Positions 1-10,534 are shown, numbered from the stretch's first letter. The stretch is DNA of 64,000 bases from Fluviirhizobium alvei (GCF_030551875.1 NZ_JAUOZU010000006.1:310001-374000); one strand, 5' to 3'. Numbers and translations are program-made. The notes: a model not told the origin generated them from the sequence alone.

Positions 1-40
1 AGGCAGTCAATCTTCGTCAATGGGGTGGAAGCGTCCGGGA

Positions 41-1258
41 ATGGCAATCGACAGGCAGGCATTGGGTTTCGGCGATAGTGCAAGAGCAGTTTATGCTGCC
101 GATCCGTGGAACTCGCGCGGGCGGCTTTATCCGGAATCCTTGAGCCCGACCCGATCCGATTTCCAGCGCGATCGCGACCGTATCGTCCACACCACCGCCT
201 TCCGCCGTCTCAAGCACAAGACGCAGGTCTTCATCGCCCAGGATGGCGATCATTACCGCACCCGACTGACCCACACGATTGAGGTGGCACAGGTGGCACG
301 CGCCCTGGCACGCGCGCTCAGGCTGGACGAGGATCTCGCCGAGGGCGTGGCGCTCGTGCATGATTTCGGCCATACGCCCTTTGGCCATACGGGCGAGGAT
401 GCGCTCCATGCCGTGCTCGAACCCTATGGCGGCTTCGATCACAATGCGCAGTCGCTTCGGATCGTCACCAAGCTCGAGCGCCGCTATGCCGAATTCGACG
501 GGCTCAACCTGACCTGGGAAAGCCTCGAGGGGCTGGTCAAGCACAATGGCCCTCTGATCGGGCCGAACGGCGAGGGCACCCGTGGACCGGTGCCGCAGCC
601 CATTCTCGACTATTGCGCGCTCCATGATCTCGAACTGGCGACCCATGCCAGCCTCGAGGCGCAGGTGGCCGCAATCGCCGATGATATTGCCTACAACACC
701 CACGATATCGATGATGGTCTTCGCTCGGGCTACCTCAACTTCGAGATACTGGAAGAGGTGCCGTTTCTCGCGGGACTAATGCGAGAGGTGCGCGACCGCT
801 ATCCGAACCTTGAGGACAGCCGTTTCACCCACGAGATCATGCGCCGCCAGATCACCCGCATGGTGGAGGATGTGATCTCCGTGGCACAAGCCAATCTCCG
901 CGATCTCAAGCCCGACAGTGCGGATGCTGTCCGCCATGCCGGCAAGACGATCGCAGGATTTTCCGATGAAATGCAGGCAACCGACAAGGCGATCAAGAAA
1001 CTGCTGTTCAGCCGCATCTACCGCCATCCGGAAATCATGCGTATCCGGGCAGGGGCCGCCAGGATCGTCACCGATCTCTACCAGGCCTTCATGGACCGGC
1101 CGCGCGAGATGCAGAGCCACTATTGGTATGGGCAGATCGAATCCATGCCCGAGCAGGTCAAGGCTCGGCATGTGGCCGATTACCTGGCTGGCATGACCGA
1201 CACCTATGCGATCGCCGCCCACAGGCGTTTGTTTGACGATACACCCGATTTGCGTTAG
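41..1258 (+). CDS. dgt: dGTPase-like deoxynucleoside triphosphate triphosphohydrolase
   Basis: HD-superfamily phosphohydrolase that cleaves dNTPs to deoxynucleoside plus triphosphate in the cytosol, so it helps set the dNTP pool. The metal-binding HD signature is plain: His78 in a THTIEV context, His107-Asp108 in [11 protein letters not shown], and a later [10 protein letters not shown] segment. The 405-residue length fits the short dGTPase-like family. An upstream in-frame ATG at 20 would add seven residues; I prefer 41 because related rhizobial proteins, as I recall them, begin M(A/T)IDR. It opens the rightward run, 66 bp before argS. Substrate preference (dGTP or any dNTP) cannot be read from the sequence. 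Confidence 0.93.
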   Translation: MAIDRQALGFGDSARAVYAADPWNSRGRLYPESLSPTRSDFQRDRDRIVHTTAFRRLKHKTQVFIAQDGDHYRTRLTHTIEVAQVARALARALRLDEDLAEGVALVHDFGHTPFGHTGEDALHAVLEPYGGFDHNAQSLRIVTKLERRYAEFDGLNLTWESLEGLVKHNGPLIGPNGEGTRGPVPQPILDYCALHDLELATHASLEAQVAAIADDIAYNTHDIDDGLRSGYLNFEILEEVPFLAGLMREVRDRYPNLEDSRFTHEIMRRQITRMVEDVISVAQANLRDLKPDSADAVRHAGKTIAGFSDEMQATDKAIKKLLFSRIYRHPEIMRIRAGAARIVTDLYQAFMDRPREMQSHYWYGQIESMPEQVKARHVADYLAGMTDTYAIAAHRRLFDDTPDLR

Positions 1259-1324
1259 GGCACGGCCCGAAACGAGAACCGACACCGCAAGGAACGGCAT
1301 TCCGTGCGGCGAAAGGAATGGCAG

Positions 1325-3082
1325 ATGAATCTCTTTACGGATTTCGAGAACCGGCTGAAGCATATCCTCCTCGAGCAGGTCATCCCGGCTGACAAGCGGG
1401 ACGGCGCGGATCTCGGCCGCGTTGTCGTCGAACCGCCGCGCGATGCCGCCCATGGCGATATCGCCACCAATGCCGCCATGGTTCTCTCCAAGCATATGGG
1501 GCTGGCGCCGCGTGCGCTCGCCGACCAGATCATCGAAGCGTTGAAATCCGATCCCGACATTGCCGATGTGTCCGTCGCCGGTCCGGGCTTCATCAATATC
1601 CGGCTTGCCGGTCCCTATTGGCGCCGACTGCTGGCTGCCGCCATTCGTGCCGGCGAAGGTTTTGGCCGTTCTCAGCTCGGCGAAAACCGCAAGATCAATG
1701 TCGAATATGTCTCGGCCAACCCGACCGGCCCGATGCATGTCGGCCATTGCCGCGGGGCCGTTGTCGGCGATACGCTTGCCAATCTGCTCGCCTTTGCCGG
1801 CTATGATGTCATCAAGGAGTATTACATCAACGATGCCGGATCGCAGATCGACGTACTCGCGCGCTCCGTCTTCCTGCGCTATCGCCAGGCGCTCGGCGAA
1901 ACGATCGGCGACATTCCGGAAGGCCTCTATCCGGGCGATTACCTGATCCCGGTCGGTGAGGCGCTGAAGACCGAATTCGGCAGCAAGCTGCGCGGCATGA
2001 CCGAAGCGGAATGGATGCCGATCATCCGCGATCGGGCGATCGATGCGATGATGGTGATGATCCGCCAGGATCTGGCGGCGCTGAACGTGCACCATGACGT
2101 CTTCTATTCAGAGCGCACGCTTCATGATGCCAATGCCGGCAAGATCCTGAATGCCATCAACGATCTGACCTACAAGGGTCATGTCTATCGCGGCACGCTG
2201 CCGCCGCCGAAGGGCCAGTTGCCGGAAGATTGGGAAGATCGCGAACAGATCCTGTTCCGCTCCACCGATGTCGGCGATGATATCGACCGTCCGCTCGTCA
2301 AGTCGGACGGCAGCTACACCTATTTTGCCGCCGACGTCGCCTATTTCAAGGACAAGTTCGATCGTGGCTTCAACCAGATGATCTATGTGCTGGGTGCCGA
2401 CCATGGCGGCTATGTCAAACGGCTGGAGGCGGTAGCCAAGGCCATTTCCGGCGGCTCGGCCAAGCTGACCGTGCTTCTGTGCCAGCTCGTCAAGCTCTAC
2501 CGCAACGGCGAACCGGTGAAGATGTCGAAGCGGTCCGGCAACTTCGTTACCCTGCGCGACGTGGTCGATGAGGTCGGATCGGATCCGGTCCGCTTCATGA
2601 TGATCTATCGCAAGAATTCAGAACCGCTCGATTTCGATTTCGCCAAGGTGACCGAACAGTCCAAGGATAATCCGGTCTTCTACGTGCAATATGCCCATGC
2701 GCGCTGCATGTCGGTGTTCCGGCAGGCAAGGGAGGCCTTCCCGGATCTCGACATCGACAACGAAACGCTGGCTGCTGGCGCCGAGGCCGGAATCGTCGAT
2801 CCGAGCGAATGGCAGCTGGTCGCGAAACTGGCTGAATATCCGAGAGTCGTCGAATCCGCGGCCCAGTCTATGGAACCGCACCGAATCGCGTATTATCTCC
2901 ACGAATTGGCGAGCGCCTACAACGCACACTACAACAAAGGTCGGGATATTCCCGACTTACGATTTGTTAATGATAAAAATAGAGAATTAACGGTGGCCAG
3001 GCTTGGTTTGGTGCGCGCGGTCGCTACGGTGCTGAAATCCGGATTGTCAATAACCGGAACGTCGGCGCCTGACGAAATGTAA
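1325..3082 (+). CDS. argS: Arginyl-tRNA synthetase
   Basis: Class I aminoacyl-tRNA synthetase that charges tRNA-Arg. Visible features are the HIGH motif as HVGH (residues 138-141, in [10 protein letters not shown]), the KMSKS motif as KMSKR (from about residue 399), the N-terminal Arg-tRNA synthetase domain (HGDIATNAA) and a C-terminal DALR-type anticodon-binding domain. Length is 585 residues, normal for the family. An upstream GTG at 1304 is in frame, but the ATG at 1325 has AAAGGAA six bases before it and gives the expected MNLF start. The dgt-argS-SPOR order is shared by many rhizobia. Confidence 0.97.
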   Translation: MNLFTDFENRLKHILLEQVIPADKRDGADLGRVVVEPPRDAAHGDIATNAAMVLSKHMGLAPRALADQIIEALKSDPDIADVSVAGPGFINIRLAGPYWRRLLAAAIRAGEGFGRSQLGENRKINVEYVSANPTGPMHVGHCRGAVVGDTLANLLAFAGYDVIKEYYINDAGSQIDVLARSVFLRYRQALGETIGDIPEGLYPGDYLIPVGEALKTEFGSKLRGMTEAEWMPIIRDRAIDAMMVMIRQDLAALNVHHDVFYSERTLHDANAGKILNAINDLTYKGHVYRGTLPPPKGQLPEDWEDREQILFRSTDVGDDIDRPLVKSDGSYTYFAADVAYFKDKFDRGFNQMIYVLGADHGGYVKRLEAVAKAISGGSAKLTVLLCQLVKLYRNGEPVKMSKRSGNFVTLRDVVDEVGSDPVRFMMIYRKNSEPLDFDFAKVTEQSKDNPVFYVQYAHARCMSVFRQAREAFPDLDIDNETLAAGAEAGIVDPSEWQLVAKLAEYPRVVESAAQSMEPHRIAYYLHELASAYNAHYNKGRDIPDLRFVNDKNRELTVARLGLVRAVATVLKSGLSITGTSAPDEM

Positions 3083-3148
3083 GCGCTGTCACCATTTGCC
3101 CACAATGCTCTGGCAGGTGAGCCTTACGGGCGTAGGTGAGTGGTGAGT

Positions 3149-6100
3149 ATGGCAGATAAGCAGCTTTTGCTTAAAGACGAAGATCTTTTCCTGTCGGATG
3201 ATGATCCGCTGGCGGAGCTTGCGCGCATTGTCGGATATGATCCGCAGCGGGATGCGCCCAAGGCGGCCGCCGCGGCAAGGCGTGAGCCTGAGTTCGATCT
3301 TGAAAACGAGCTGTTGAAGGAGTTCGAGCTTTACGAGGCTCCGGATGCGGTTGCTGCACTGGAGCCTGTGAACGAGCCCGTTGCTGCCGCACCCGCTCCT
3401 CAGCCGGTTGCCATCAAGGAAGAGGCGACGGCAATCGTTGCCGAACCGCCGCGTCGTCCCGCCTCGCATCCGGTCTTTGATCTCGAAGACGAGATCATGC
3501 GCGAATTTGCAATTTTCGATGCCCGGCGCGGTTCGCCTGCGCCAAAAGCAGAGCCGGTCCTTCTCGATCCCTCGCCGGTAGAGCCGGTGGCGGCGGTCGA
3601 GCTCGCGCCTTCCGTGCATGCGCCGCAGGAAGAGCCGCTCTACGAACAGGCTGTGGACGCGCCGGTCGACTCTGAGATTTCGGCTTCCTGGTATTCGGAA
3701 GATGCGACGCCTGTATCGGAAGACGAAGAGCCGGTAGCCGTTGAGCGCGAAGAACCGCTTGCGGTGGATGACGATTATTGGGCCGATCTGATCGCCGATG
3801 ATCTTGCTAACGTGCATCTCGAAGATCTTGAGCCGCATGCAGCCGAGGCTGCTCCGGTGATTGTCGAGGACGTGCCTGCAGTCGAGATCGAGACTGCTCC
3901 GGCGGCAGATCTTATCGCTGCGCCTGCCGTCGAAGTGGCGCAAGAAGTACCGTCCAGCGAAAGCCTTGTCGCCGAGCCTGTTGATGCGCTTCTGGATGCC
4001 GAACGCGAACTGGATCTGCTGCTCGCCGATCCCGAGCCGGTGAGCCAGCCTGCGGCCCCGTCTGCTGTCGATGTAGCCCCGCAAGCTCCGGAAGTTCCCT
4101 TGTTTCCGTCGGTCGAACCCGTTGCCGCGAGCGCAACGGACGTCGCGCCTGCTGTCGAGGCCGCGACTGTACCCGAGCCGTCGCCGGAAATCCGTACGCC
4201 CGTCGCAAAGCCCAGCATTGATGCCGATCTCGATGATCTGCTTGCCGATGTTGCGCGCTTCCCGGTTTCCGAAAGCCCGCTCCGCGAGATGCCGCCGAAG
4301 GGTCGCCGTAGTCTTGCGACGCCTGTCGCGCCCGGCGCTCAAAAGGCCGAGCCTGTCCTGTCGTTCGACAAGGTTGCTCCGCTGGCAGCTCCCGCCGCCA
4401 TTGCTGCCGCAGCGGTAGAGACGCCGGCCCGGATGCCTGAACCCGAGATGAAGGCTGCGTTTGAAGCTCCGGCGCCCCGATCTTTTGAGCCGCCGGTAGT
4501 CGCGGCAGCGGTGCCGGTTGCGCCAATGCCCGTGCAGAAGGTGCCAGACGTTCAGTCGCCGGTCAGCCAGGCGCAGCCCGTCGAGCATATCGAAGACAAC
4601 GATATCTTTGATGATGCCAATCTCGATTTCGATTTTGGCGATCTTGATTTCGAAGATTTCGAACTGGAACTCTCCGGTGCTGTCGCGGAGGTGAATTCCA
4701 ATGCTTCCAGCCGCAGCGCGCCAAGCCCGGTAACCGCGTCCAGGGATTCGCTGCAGGCGTTGGAAAGTGCTGTTGTGGTTCCTGAACCCGTGCGCGAGCC
4801 CGTCCATGCTGTCGCGCAGGAAGCCATTCGTCGTGGCGACGAGGGCGTGGCGGATTATTCGGCGCTTCCGTTCGATTCGACCCAGATCGTCGGCGAAGAA
4901 GACGAACTGGAAGTGCTGGCCGACATCGACGTTCCGGATGTGCATGTCGAGGTGGAAACGCCGTTCGAACCGGACACCAACGATTATGACCTCGATGTCG
5001 ATGCGGAAATGGCGCAACTCTTTGCCGCGACTTCCAATGCCACCGGCTCGGTTGCTGCCGCCCGCAATGCCAAGGCACCGCTGCGCTCGGGTGAGGCCTG
5101 GGATAGCGCCAACGCCAAAGGCGCACCCCGCGAAGCCGCAACGCTTGAATTCGACGAATTCGAAAAGGCACTTGAAGAAGATTTCCGCCGTTCGCTCTCC
5201 GAGAATCGGTTGCCGGAAGGGGACGATATCGGTGTTCTGCCGCCGAGCTACGAGCCGGAAAGCCGGCCGAGTTCCAGCCGCAAGCCCTGGCTGATGGCGA
5301 CTGCCGCCGGCGTCGTTCTGTTGCTCGGCGCGGCAGGCGGTTACGCCTGGCTTTCGGGCAGCACGTCGCTTTCGACCACGTCCGGCGAGCCGCGCGTCAT
5401 TCTCGCCGACAAGGAACCGGTGAAGGTCGTTCCCGACAACAAGGGTGGCAAGACCGTGCCGAACCAGGACAAGGCGGTCTATGATCGCGTGTCCGGCGCC
5501 ACGACCAACGAACCGCAACAGCAGAATCTCGTCACCTCCAAGGAAGAGCCGGTTGACGTTGTCCAGAAGACGCTGATGCCGGAAAACATGCCGATGGATG
5601 AGGATGTGCCCGGCACCGAAACGCAGGATACATCCGATCCGCGGCTGTTGCCCGAGGAGACGGCAGACAATGTCTCGACCGCCAACAAGGCGCTGACCGG
5701 CGTTTCGCCGCGCAAGGTCCGCACCATGGTGGTGAAAGCCGATGGCACGCTGGTTCCGCGCGAGGAGATCGAGGAGACCGCCCCGCTCAAGACGAATGAA
5801 GCGGATGCCGCAGCTGCCGAGAAGGGCGACCGTGCCCTTAAGGTCGACCCGGCGGAAGAGGTGACGGACCGTCTGCCTGCCGCCGACGCGACGGCTGCTG
5901 CGCAGCCCGAAGCCAAGCCTGAGGAGACTGCCGCCGAACAGCCGGTTGCCGAGCAGCCTGCCGTTCCCGCCGATGCCGATGTCGCCGCTCTCGAAAAGGC
6001 CGCCGATGCGACGGTTGACGAGGCGCCCGCCGTCAAGTCGGTCAAGACCGTCAAGGTTGAAGAGGCCGCGCCGTTGCCGGAGGCCCGTCCGGTGGAACAG

Positions 6101-6460
6101 CCGGTCAATGTCGTCGCCAAGGTGACCGAGAACGGCAATGTCGAACAGCCGGCAGCAGTGGACCAGCAGGCTGCGGTTGCCCAGGAAAACCAGCCAGCGG
6201 CAACGCCGTTGAAGCCAGGAACCTATGTGATCCAGATCGCCTCGCTTCCGTCTGAAGCCGAAGCGCAGAAGTCCTACGCCAAGTTGTCGTCGCGTTTTGG
6301 CAGCGTCATCGGTGGACGCGGCGTCGACATCAAGAAGGCGCAGATCGAAGGGAAGGGCACCTATTACCGCGTGCGCATTCCTGCCGGCAGCAAGGAAGAG
6401 GCTCAGGCGCTTTGCAGTCGCTATAAATCCGCCGGCGGCAGTTGCCTGGTTTCCCGGTAA
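3149..6460 (+). CDS. Large SPOR-domain membrane protein
   Basis: Predicted bitopic inner-membrane protein of 1103 residues. Residues 1-700 are cytosolic, acidic and rich in Pro, Ala, Glu and Val. One membrane segment follows the RKPW sequence (about 712-734). Another low-complexity stretch leads to a C-terminal SPOR domain (about 1024-1103, opening GTYVIQIASLPS). SPOR domains bind denuded glycan strands at division sites, so a septal or cell-wall role is likely. The cytosolic part holds two near-copies of a short acidic motif (48-63 and 109-124) and a looser one near 665-685. GTG codons at 3140 and 3143 also lie in frame; the ATG at 3149 gives the MADKQ start. Sitting between argS and nagZ fits a wall-related job. 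Confidence 0.85.
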   Translation: MADKQLLLKDEDLFLSDDDPLAELARIVGYDPQRDAPKAAAAARREPEFDLENELLKEFELYEAPDAVAALEPVNEPVAAAPAPQPVAIKEEATAIVAEPPRRPASHPVFDLEDEIMREFAIFDARRGSPAPKAEPVLLDPSPVEPVAAVELAPSVHAPQEEPLYEQAVDAPVDSEISASWYSEDATPVSEDEEPVAVEREEPLAVDDDYWADLIADDLANVHLEDLEPHAAEAAPVIVEDVPAVEIETAPAADLIAAPAVEVAQEVPSSESLVAEPVDALLDAERELDLLLADPEPVSQPAAPSAVDVAPQAPEVPLFPSVEPVAASATDVAPAVEAATVPEPSPEIRTPVAKPSIDADLDDLLADVARFPVSESPLREMPPKGRRSLATPVAPGAQKAEPVLSFDKVAPLAAPAAIAAAAVETPARMPEPEMKAAFEAPAPRSFEPPVVAAAVPVAPMPVQKVPDVQSPVSQAQPVEHIEDNDIFDDANLDFDFGDLDFEDFELELSGAVAEVNSNASSRSAPSPVTASRDSLQALESAVVVPEPVREPVHAVAQEAIRRGDEGVADYSALPFDSTQIVGEEDELEVLADIDVPDVHVEVETPFEPDTNDYDLDVDAEMAQLFAATSNATGSVAAARNAKAPLRSGEAWDSANAKGAPREAATLEFDEFEKALEEDFRRSLSENRLPEGDDIGVLPPSYEPESRPSSSRKPWLMATAAGVVLLLGAAGGYAWLSGSTSLSTTSGEPRVILADKEPVKVVPDNKGGKTVPNQDKAVYDRVSGATTNEPQQQNLVTSKEEPVDVVQKTLMPENMPMDEDVPGTETQDTSDPRLLPEETADNVSTANKALTGVSPRKVRTMVVKADGTLVPREEIEETAPLKTNEADAAAAEKGDRALKVDPAEEVTDRLPAADATAAAQPEAKPEETAAEQPVAEQPAVPADADVAALEKAADATVDEAPAVKSVKTVKVEEAAPLPEARPVEQPVNVVAKVTENGNVEQPAAVDQQAAVAQENQPAATPLKPGTYVIQIASLPSEAEAQKSYAKLSSRFGSVIGGRGVDIKKAQIEGKGTYYRVRIPAGSKEEAQALCSRYKSAGGSCLVSR

Positions 6461-6476
6461 CCGAAAAACTCTCATC

Positions 6477-6500
6477 AAAGGGCAGCGAAAGCTGCCCTTT
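6477..6500 (+). terminator. Hairpin between SPOR gene and nagZ
   Basis: Perfect 10-bp stem (AAAGGGCAGC paired with GCTGCCCTTT) closed by a GAAA tetraloop, 17 bases after the SPOR stop codon. The run after the stem is only CTTTCACTC, so termination is probably partial. It could instead stabilise the upstream mRNA or separate SPOR from nagZ expression. Confidence 0.6.
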
Positions 6501-6529
6501 CACTCTCTTGCCTGCAGGACAGGTCTTCC

Positions 6530-7546
6530 ATGCGTGAATCAAAAGCAGTCATCTTCGGCCTTGGTGGCCTGGTTCCCACGCGCGAGGAGATCGCTTTCTT
6601 TCGCGACCAGCGCCCATGGGGTTACATCCTCTTTGCCCGCAACCTGAAGGAAGCGGAGCAGATTTCCGATCTCGTTGCGACATTGAAGGATATCTCCGGC
6701 GGTGACAGCGTGCCGGTGCTGATCGATCAGGAAGGTGGTCGTGTTCAGCGTATCCGCGAGCCGCTTTGCCCGCGTTATCCTTCCGGTGCCGATCTGGGTG
6801 CCATCTGGAAGGCTGACCGAGAAAAGGGAAAGCGCGCCGCCTGGCTGATGAGCCGCCTGCATGCTTTCGATCTGTTGAAGTTCGGCATCAATGTCGATTG
6901 CTTGCCGGTGCTCGATGTCCCGGTTGAAGGCGCCAATGACGTGATCGGCAATCGCGCTTACGGTAAGGAACCCGTGATCGTCAGCGAAATGGGCCGCGCG
7001 GCCGCCGAAGGGTTGAAGGCTGGCGGCGTATTGCTGGTGATGAAGCATATTCCGGGGCACGGTCGCGGCATGGCCGACTCGCATCTCGCGCTGCCGGTCG
7101 TCGAAACACCGCTCGCCGAACTCGAGGCCCATGATTTTCCGCCGTTCAAGGCGCTTGCCAACGAATTGATGGCGATGAGCGCCCATGTGGTCTACACTGC
7201 CATCGATCCTGATCGGCCTGCGACGACGTCGGCAAAAGTGATTTCCGACATCATCCGCGGCCAGATCGGCTTCAAGGGGCTTCTGATGTCGGACGACGTG
7301 TCGATGAATGCGCTGGCAGGAACCATTTCGGAACGGGCAAAGGCGATTGCAGCTAACGGCTGCGATGTCATTCTCCATTGCAACGGCCTCATGGAGGAAA
7401 TGATCGCGGTTGCCGGACAGGCTCCAGTTCTGGCGGGAGAAAGCCTGATCCGCGCCCAGCGCGTGGAGGCGGCCTTCGGCGTCCCCGACACATCCGACGA
7501 GGCTGCGGTTCGGGCCGAATTCGCCTCGCTTCTGCCGATGGTCTAG
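6530..7546 (+). CDS. nagZ: Beta-N-acetylhexosaminidase, family GH3
   Basis: Cytosolic glycosidase of peptidoglycan recycling that removes GlcNAc from GlcNAc-anhydroMur-peptides; in bacteria with AmpR/AmpC it generates the inducer. The GH3 NagZ signature KHIPGHG (from Lys172) carries the general acid/base His, and the nucleophile Asp lies in SDDVSMNAL (Asp255). The 338-residue length matches single-domain NagZ. It sits 69 bp after the SPOR-domain gene with a hairpin between, and runs into scpA after 8 bp. Two envelope genes followed by chromosome-segregation genes is a common rhizobial order. Confidence 0.95.
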   Translation: MRESKAVIFGLGGLVPTREEIAFFRDQRPWGYILFARNLKEAEQISDLVATLKDISGGDSVPVLIDQEGGRVQRIREPLCPRYPSGADLGAIWKADREKGKRAAWLMSRLHAFDLLKFGINVDCLPVLDVPVEGANDVIGNRAYGKEPVIVSEMGRAAAEGLKAGGVLLVMKHIPGHGRGMADSHLALPVVETPLAELEAHDFPPFKALANELMAMSAHVVYTAIDPDRPATTSAKVISDIIRGQIGFKGLLMSDDVSMNALAGTISERAKAIAANGCDVILHCNGLMEEMIAVAGQAPVLAGESLIRAQRVEAAFGVPDTSDEAAVRAEFASLLPMV

Positions 7547-7554
7547 GAGGGCTG

Positions 7555-8406
7555 GTGGCGCAAGGCAGCACAAATCCACCGCCCGCATCGCTTGAGGCGC
7601 TCTGGTCGGACGCCGCAGATCGCAGCGTCGACGAGCCTGCGCTGCTGATCGATGTCGACGGGTTTGAAGGTCCGCTCGATCTTCTGCTGCATCTTGCCCG
7701 CACCCAGAAGGTCGATCTGTCGCGCATTTCCGTTCTGGCGCTTGCAGAACAGTATATCGGCTTCATCGAGCAGGCGCGGCGTGTCCGGCTCGAACTTGCC
7801 GCCGATTATCTCGTCATGGCAGCCTGGCTCGCCTATCTCAAATCGCGCCTGCTCATTCCGCAGGCGGCCAAGGACGAGGGGCCGAGCGGTGAAGAAATGG
7901 CCGCGCAACTGGCGTTCCGGCTGCGCAGGCTGGAAGCGATCCGAGATGCGGCCGGACGACTCGTCAATCGCGACCGGCTCGGACGCGATTTTTTCGCGCG
8001 CGGTGCGCCGGAGATCATCCCCGAAACCACGCGCTCGAAGTTCGAGGCTTCGCTCTATGATCTCTTGGGCGCCTATGCGTCGCTTAGACAGCGCCAGGCC
8101 GTCTCCAATGTCACGATTGCGCGCCGGCGGGTCTGGTCGCTTTCCGAAGCACGGGTGATCCTGGCGCGTCTCGTCGGTTCGGTCGACCAATGGACCACGC
8201 TCGACCAGTTCCTGCTCCGCTATTTGTCCGATCCGAACGAACGCCCGACGGCGATTGCCAGCTCTTTTGCCGCGACACTCGAACTCGTGCGCGAAGGCCG
8301 GCTCGAAATCCGTCAGGAAGGCGCGTTTTCAGCTATTTACATGCGCAGCGGCCCGCGACCGTTAACCGACAAGGAAATCGAGGCGATGGAGGCGGGCGAT
8401 GACTGA
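7555..8406 (+). CDS. scpA: Segregation and condensation protein A (kleisin)
   Basis: Kleisin subunit of the SMC-ScpAB condensin, which bridges SMC heads and recruits ScpB during chromosome segregation. The N-terminal signature FEGPLDLLLHLARTQKVD and the following AEQYIGFIEQ region are typical; the C terminus is the winged-helix kleisin end. The open frame extends back into nagZ, but GTG at 7555 is preceded by AGGAGG (7545-7550), four bases upstream, which decides the start and gives 283 residues. Its stop overlaps the scpB start by eight bases (ATGACTGA), so the two are probably translationally coupled. Rhizobia carry SMC elsewhere. Confidence 0.93.
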   Translation: MAQGSTNPPPASLEALWSDAADRSVDEPALLIDVDGFEGPLDLLLHLARTQKVDLSRISVLALAEQYIGFIEQARRVRLELAADYLVMAAWLAYLKSRLLIPQAAKDEGPSGEEMAAQLAFRLRRLEAIRDAAGRLVNRDRLGRDFFARGAPEIIPETTRSKFEASLYDLLGAYASLRQRQAVSNVTIARRRVWSLSEARVILARLVGSVDQWTTLDQFLLRYLSDPNERPTAIASSFAATLELVREGRLEIRQEGAFSAIYMRSGPRPLTDKEIEAMEAGDD

Positions 8407-9088
8407 TATCGACAGGATCGAAGAGCCCGGTCCGCTTCTCGATATGGAGGCTGCTCGGATCGTCGAGGCGCTGATCTTTGCGTCTGCCGCACCGGTGTCG
8501 GAAAGCTATCTCGCCGATCGTCTCCCGTCTGGCACCGATCTCCGCGCCATTCTCAGCGCTCTGAAACAATCCTATGCCACGCGTGGTGTCGTGCTCGTCA
8601 ATCTCGACGGCCATTGGGCGTTCCGCACGGCGTCCGATCTCTCCTTCGTGCTGCGGAGGGACCAGAACGAAACGCGCAAATTGTCGCGGGCCGCACTCGA
8701 GGTGCTGGCGATCATCGCCTATCACCAGCCGGTGACGCGGGCGGAGATCGAGGATATTCGCGGCGTGCAGACATCGAAGGGGACCCTCGACGTTTTGCTC
8801 GAAGCCGGCTGGGTGCGGTTTCGCGGCCGGCGTCGGTCGCCTGGCCGACCGGTCACCTTCGGCACGACGCGGGATTTTCTCGACCATTTCGGGCTGGAGG
8901 ATGTTCGCGACCTGCCTGGGATCGAGGAACTGAAGGCGGCCGGATTGCTGACGGGACGCATTCCGCAAGGTCTGACGGTACCGGTTCCGCGCGGCGACGA
9001 TGACGCCGATTCCGACGAGGATCCGATCACCCAGCTCGACCTCGAAGAACTGGGCCTCTTGACTCCGGGTGGTGAAGCGGATGAATAG
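8399..9088 (+). CDS. scpB: Segregation and condensation protein B
   Basis: Partner of ScpA in the SMC condensin. ScpB dimers consist of two winged-helix domains and stabilise the kleisin. The recognisable core is EVLAIIAYHQPVTRAEIE followed by RGV, with the GRRRSPGRPVTFGTT wing region; the C terminus is acidic. Length is 229 residues. The ATG overlaps the end of scpA, so synthesis of both subunits is likely coupled. A 125-bp gap follows before the ABC ATPase. Confidence 0.95.
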   Translation: MTDIDRIEEPGPLLDMEAARIVEALIFASAAPVSESYLADRLPSGTDLRAILSALKQSYATRGVVLVNLDGHWAFRTASDLSFVLRRDQNETRKLSRAALEVLAIIAYHQPVTRAEIEDIRGVQTSKGTLDVLLEAGWVRFRGRRRSPGRPVTFGTTRDFLDHFGLEDVRDLPGIEELKAAGLLTGRIPQGLTVPVPRGDDDADSDEDPITQLDLEELGLLTPGGEADE

Positions 9089-9213
9089 CGTCATCTTTTG
9101 ATGGCGGACGCAGCATCGGGCCAAGGCAAGAGCAATTGCGAGCAGATTTACCAAAAACAGGTTCAGCTACCGAGGGTGATCGCGCGAGACCAGGTCCCCG
9201 CCGTACGGCGGGC

Positions 9214-10272
9214 GTGACCTTTGCTGCCCGACTGACCTTCGATAATATCCAGCACCGCTATCACCATCGTGAAACGATCCGCAATCTCTCGCTGTCTGTC
9301 GAGCCGGGCGAGGTGCTTTGCCTGCTCGGGCCTTCCGGGTCCGGTAAGACCACCTTGCTGCGCATTGCCGCCGGCATCGAGGCGCAGAGTGCCGGACGCT
9401 TGTTGCTCAACGATCGCGAAATTGCGGGTCCTTCCGCCTTCCTGCCGCCCGAACGGCGCGGCATCGGCCTGATGTTTCAGGATTTTGCGCTCTTTCCGCA
9501 TATGACGATTCTGGACAATGTGCGTTACGGTCTCACAGCCTTGCCGAAGGCGGAGGCGCGCGCCGAAGCGCTCAATGCGCTCGATCGGGTCGGGCTTGCC
9601 CACTATGCAGAAAAATATCCGCATGCGCTTTCCGGTGGCGAACAGCAGCGTGTTGCTCTGGCACGTGCGCTGGCACCGCGTCCGGGCGTTCTTTTGATGG
9701 ACGAGCCTTTCTCCGGCCTCGATTCCCGGCTCAAGGATTCGATCCGTGCCGATACGCTGGCCATCCTGCGCGAGGCACGTGCGACGGCAATCGTCGTGAC
9801 CCACGATGCCGAGGAAGCGATGCGCATGGCGGACCGGATTGCGCTTCTGCGCGACGGAAAACTGGTACAGGTCGGAACCTCCGATGACCTCTACCGCAAG
9901 CCGGTCGATATTTTCACCGCGTCGTTCTTTTCCGAAATCAATCTGTTCGAAGGTCGCGTCGAGCGGGGCAGGGTCAAGACACCGCTCGGAGAATTCGATG
10001 CCTCGACCTATGCCGACGGCCAGCGACTGGATGTGGCCGTGCGGCTTTCGAGCGTCAATGTGCTCGAGGAAGGCGGAGCGGTTCCCGCCCGTGTCATTTC
10101 CCGGCGTTTTCTGGGGGTTGTCGAGTTTTTCATGCTCGCTGTGCCCGGCTCGGATCAGCCTGTTCGCGCCCGGATCCGTGCCGACCTGGTGCCTCCGGGA
10201 TTGCGGGACGTGACGCTTTCAGTTAACGAACGAGACATATTGCTATTTGAAAAAGCCGGCGACAGTGACTAA
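9214..10272 (+). CDS. Orphan ABC transporter ATP-binding protein
   Basis: ATPase of the CysA/PotA/FbpC type. Walker A is GPSGSGKT (39-46), Q-loop [10 protein letters not shown], signature LSGGEQQR (about 139-146), Walker B VLLMDEP (about 158-164), H-loop VVTHD, and a C-terminal TOBE-like domain (about 280-352). Such ATPases energise import of iron(III), polyamines or oxyanions. No permease or binding protein lies nearby, so partner and substrate are unknown; it sits between scpB and tatA. The start is uncertain: GTG at 9214 removes an odd N-terminal extension, while a TTG at 9136 would add 26 residues. Confidence 0.8.
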   Translation: MTFAARLTFDNIQHRYHHRETIRNLSLSVEPGEVLCLLGPSGSGKTTLLRIAAGIEAQSAGRLLLNDREIAGPSAFLPPERRGIGLMFQDFALFPHMTILDNVRYGLTALPKAEARAEALNALDRVGLAHYAEKYPHALSGGEQQRVALARALAPRPGVLLMDEPFSGLDSRLKDSIRADTLAILREARATAIVVTHDAEEAMRMADRIALLRDGKLVQVGTSDDLYRKPVDIFTASFFSEINLFEGRVERGRVKTPLGEFDASTYADGQRLDVAVRLSSVNVLEEGGAVPARVISRRFLGVVEFFMLAVPGSDQPVRARIRADLVPPGLRDVTLSVNERDILLFEKAGDSD

Positions 10273-10304
10273 ATCACCAAAAGGCTTTCAACAGGAGTAG
10301 GGGA

Positions 10305-10496
10305 ATGGGTTCTTTTAGCGTATGGCACTGGCTGATCGTGCTGGCCGTCGTTCTGATTTTCTTCGGTCGTGGCAAGATCCCCGAACTGATGGGTGATGTC
10401 GCCAAGGGCATCAAGAACTTCAAGAAGGGCATGGCGGAAGATGAAACCGCTGACGCCAGCAAGCCCGTCGAACACAAAGCCGACGAAGTGAAGTGA
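10305..10496 (+). CDS. tatA: Twin-arginine translocase subunit TatA
   Basis: Pore-forming or membrane-destabilising subunit of the Tat export system, which moves folded proteins bearing RR signal peptides across the inner membrane. The 63-residue protein has one N-terminal membrane helix (about 6-20), the FGRGKIPEL hinge, an amphipathic helix (IKNFKKGM) and an acidic tail. ACAGGAGTAGGGG precedes the ATG and gives a strong ribosome-binding site. First gene of tatABC, 38 bp before tatB. Confidence 0.97.
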   Translation: MGSFSVWHWLIVLAVVLIFFGRGKIPELMGDVAKGIKNFKKGMAEDETADASKPVEHKADEVK

Positions 10497-10534
10497 CCTC
10501 TAGGCGAGCCTGAGGGCGCGCGGGATACATCGAG

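Noticed and set aside
3089-6478. Long open frame on the minus strand across the SPOR gene
   Set aside because: It is a shadow of the biased codon use of the plus-strand gene. Composition is Arg- and Gly-rich without recognisable domains, and the plus strand has SPOR and membrane features.
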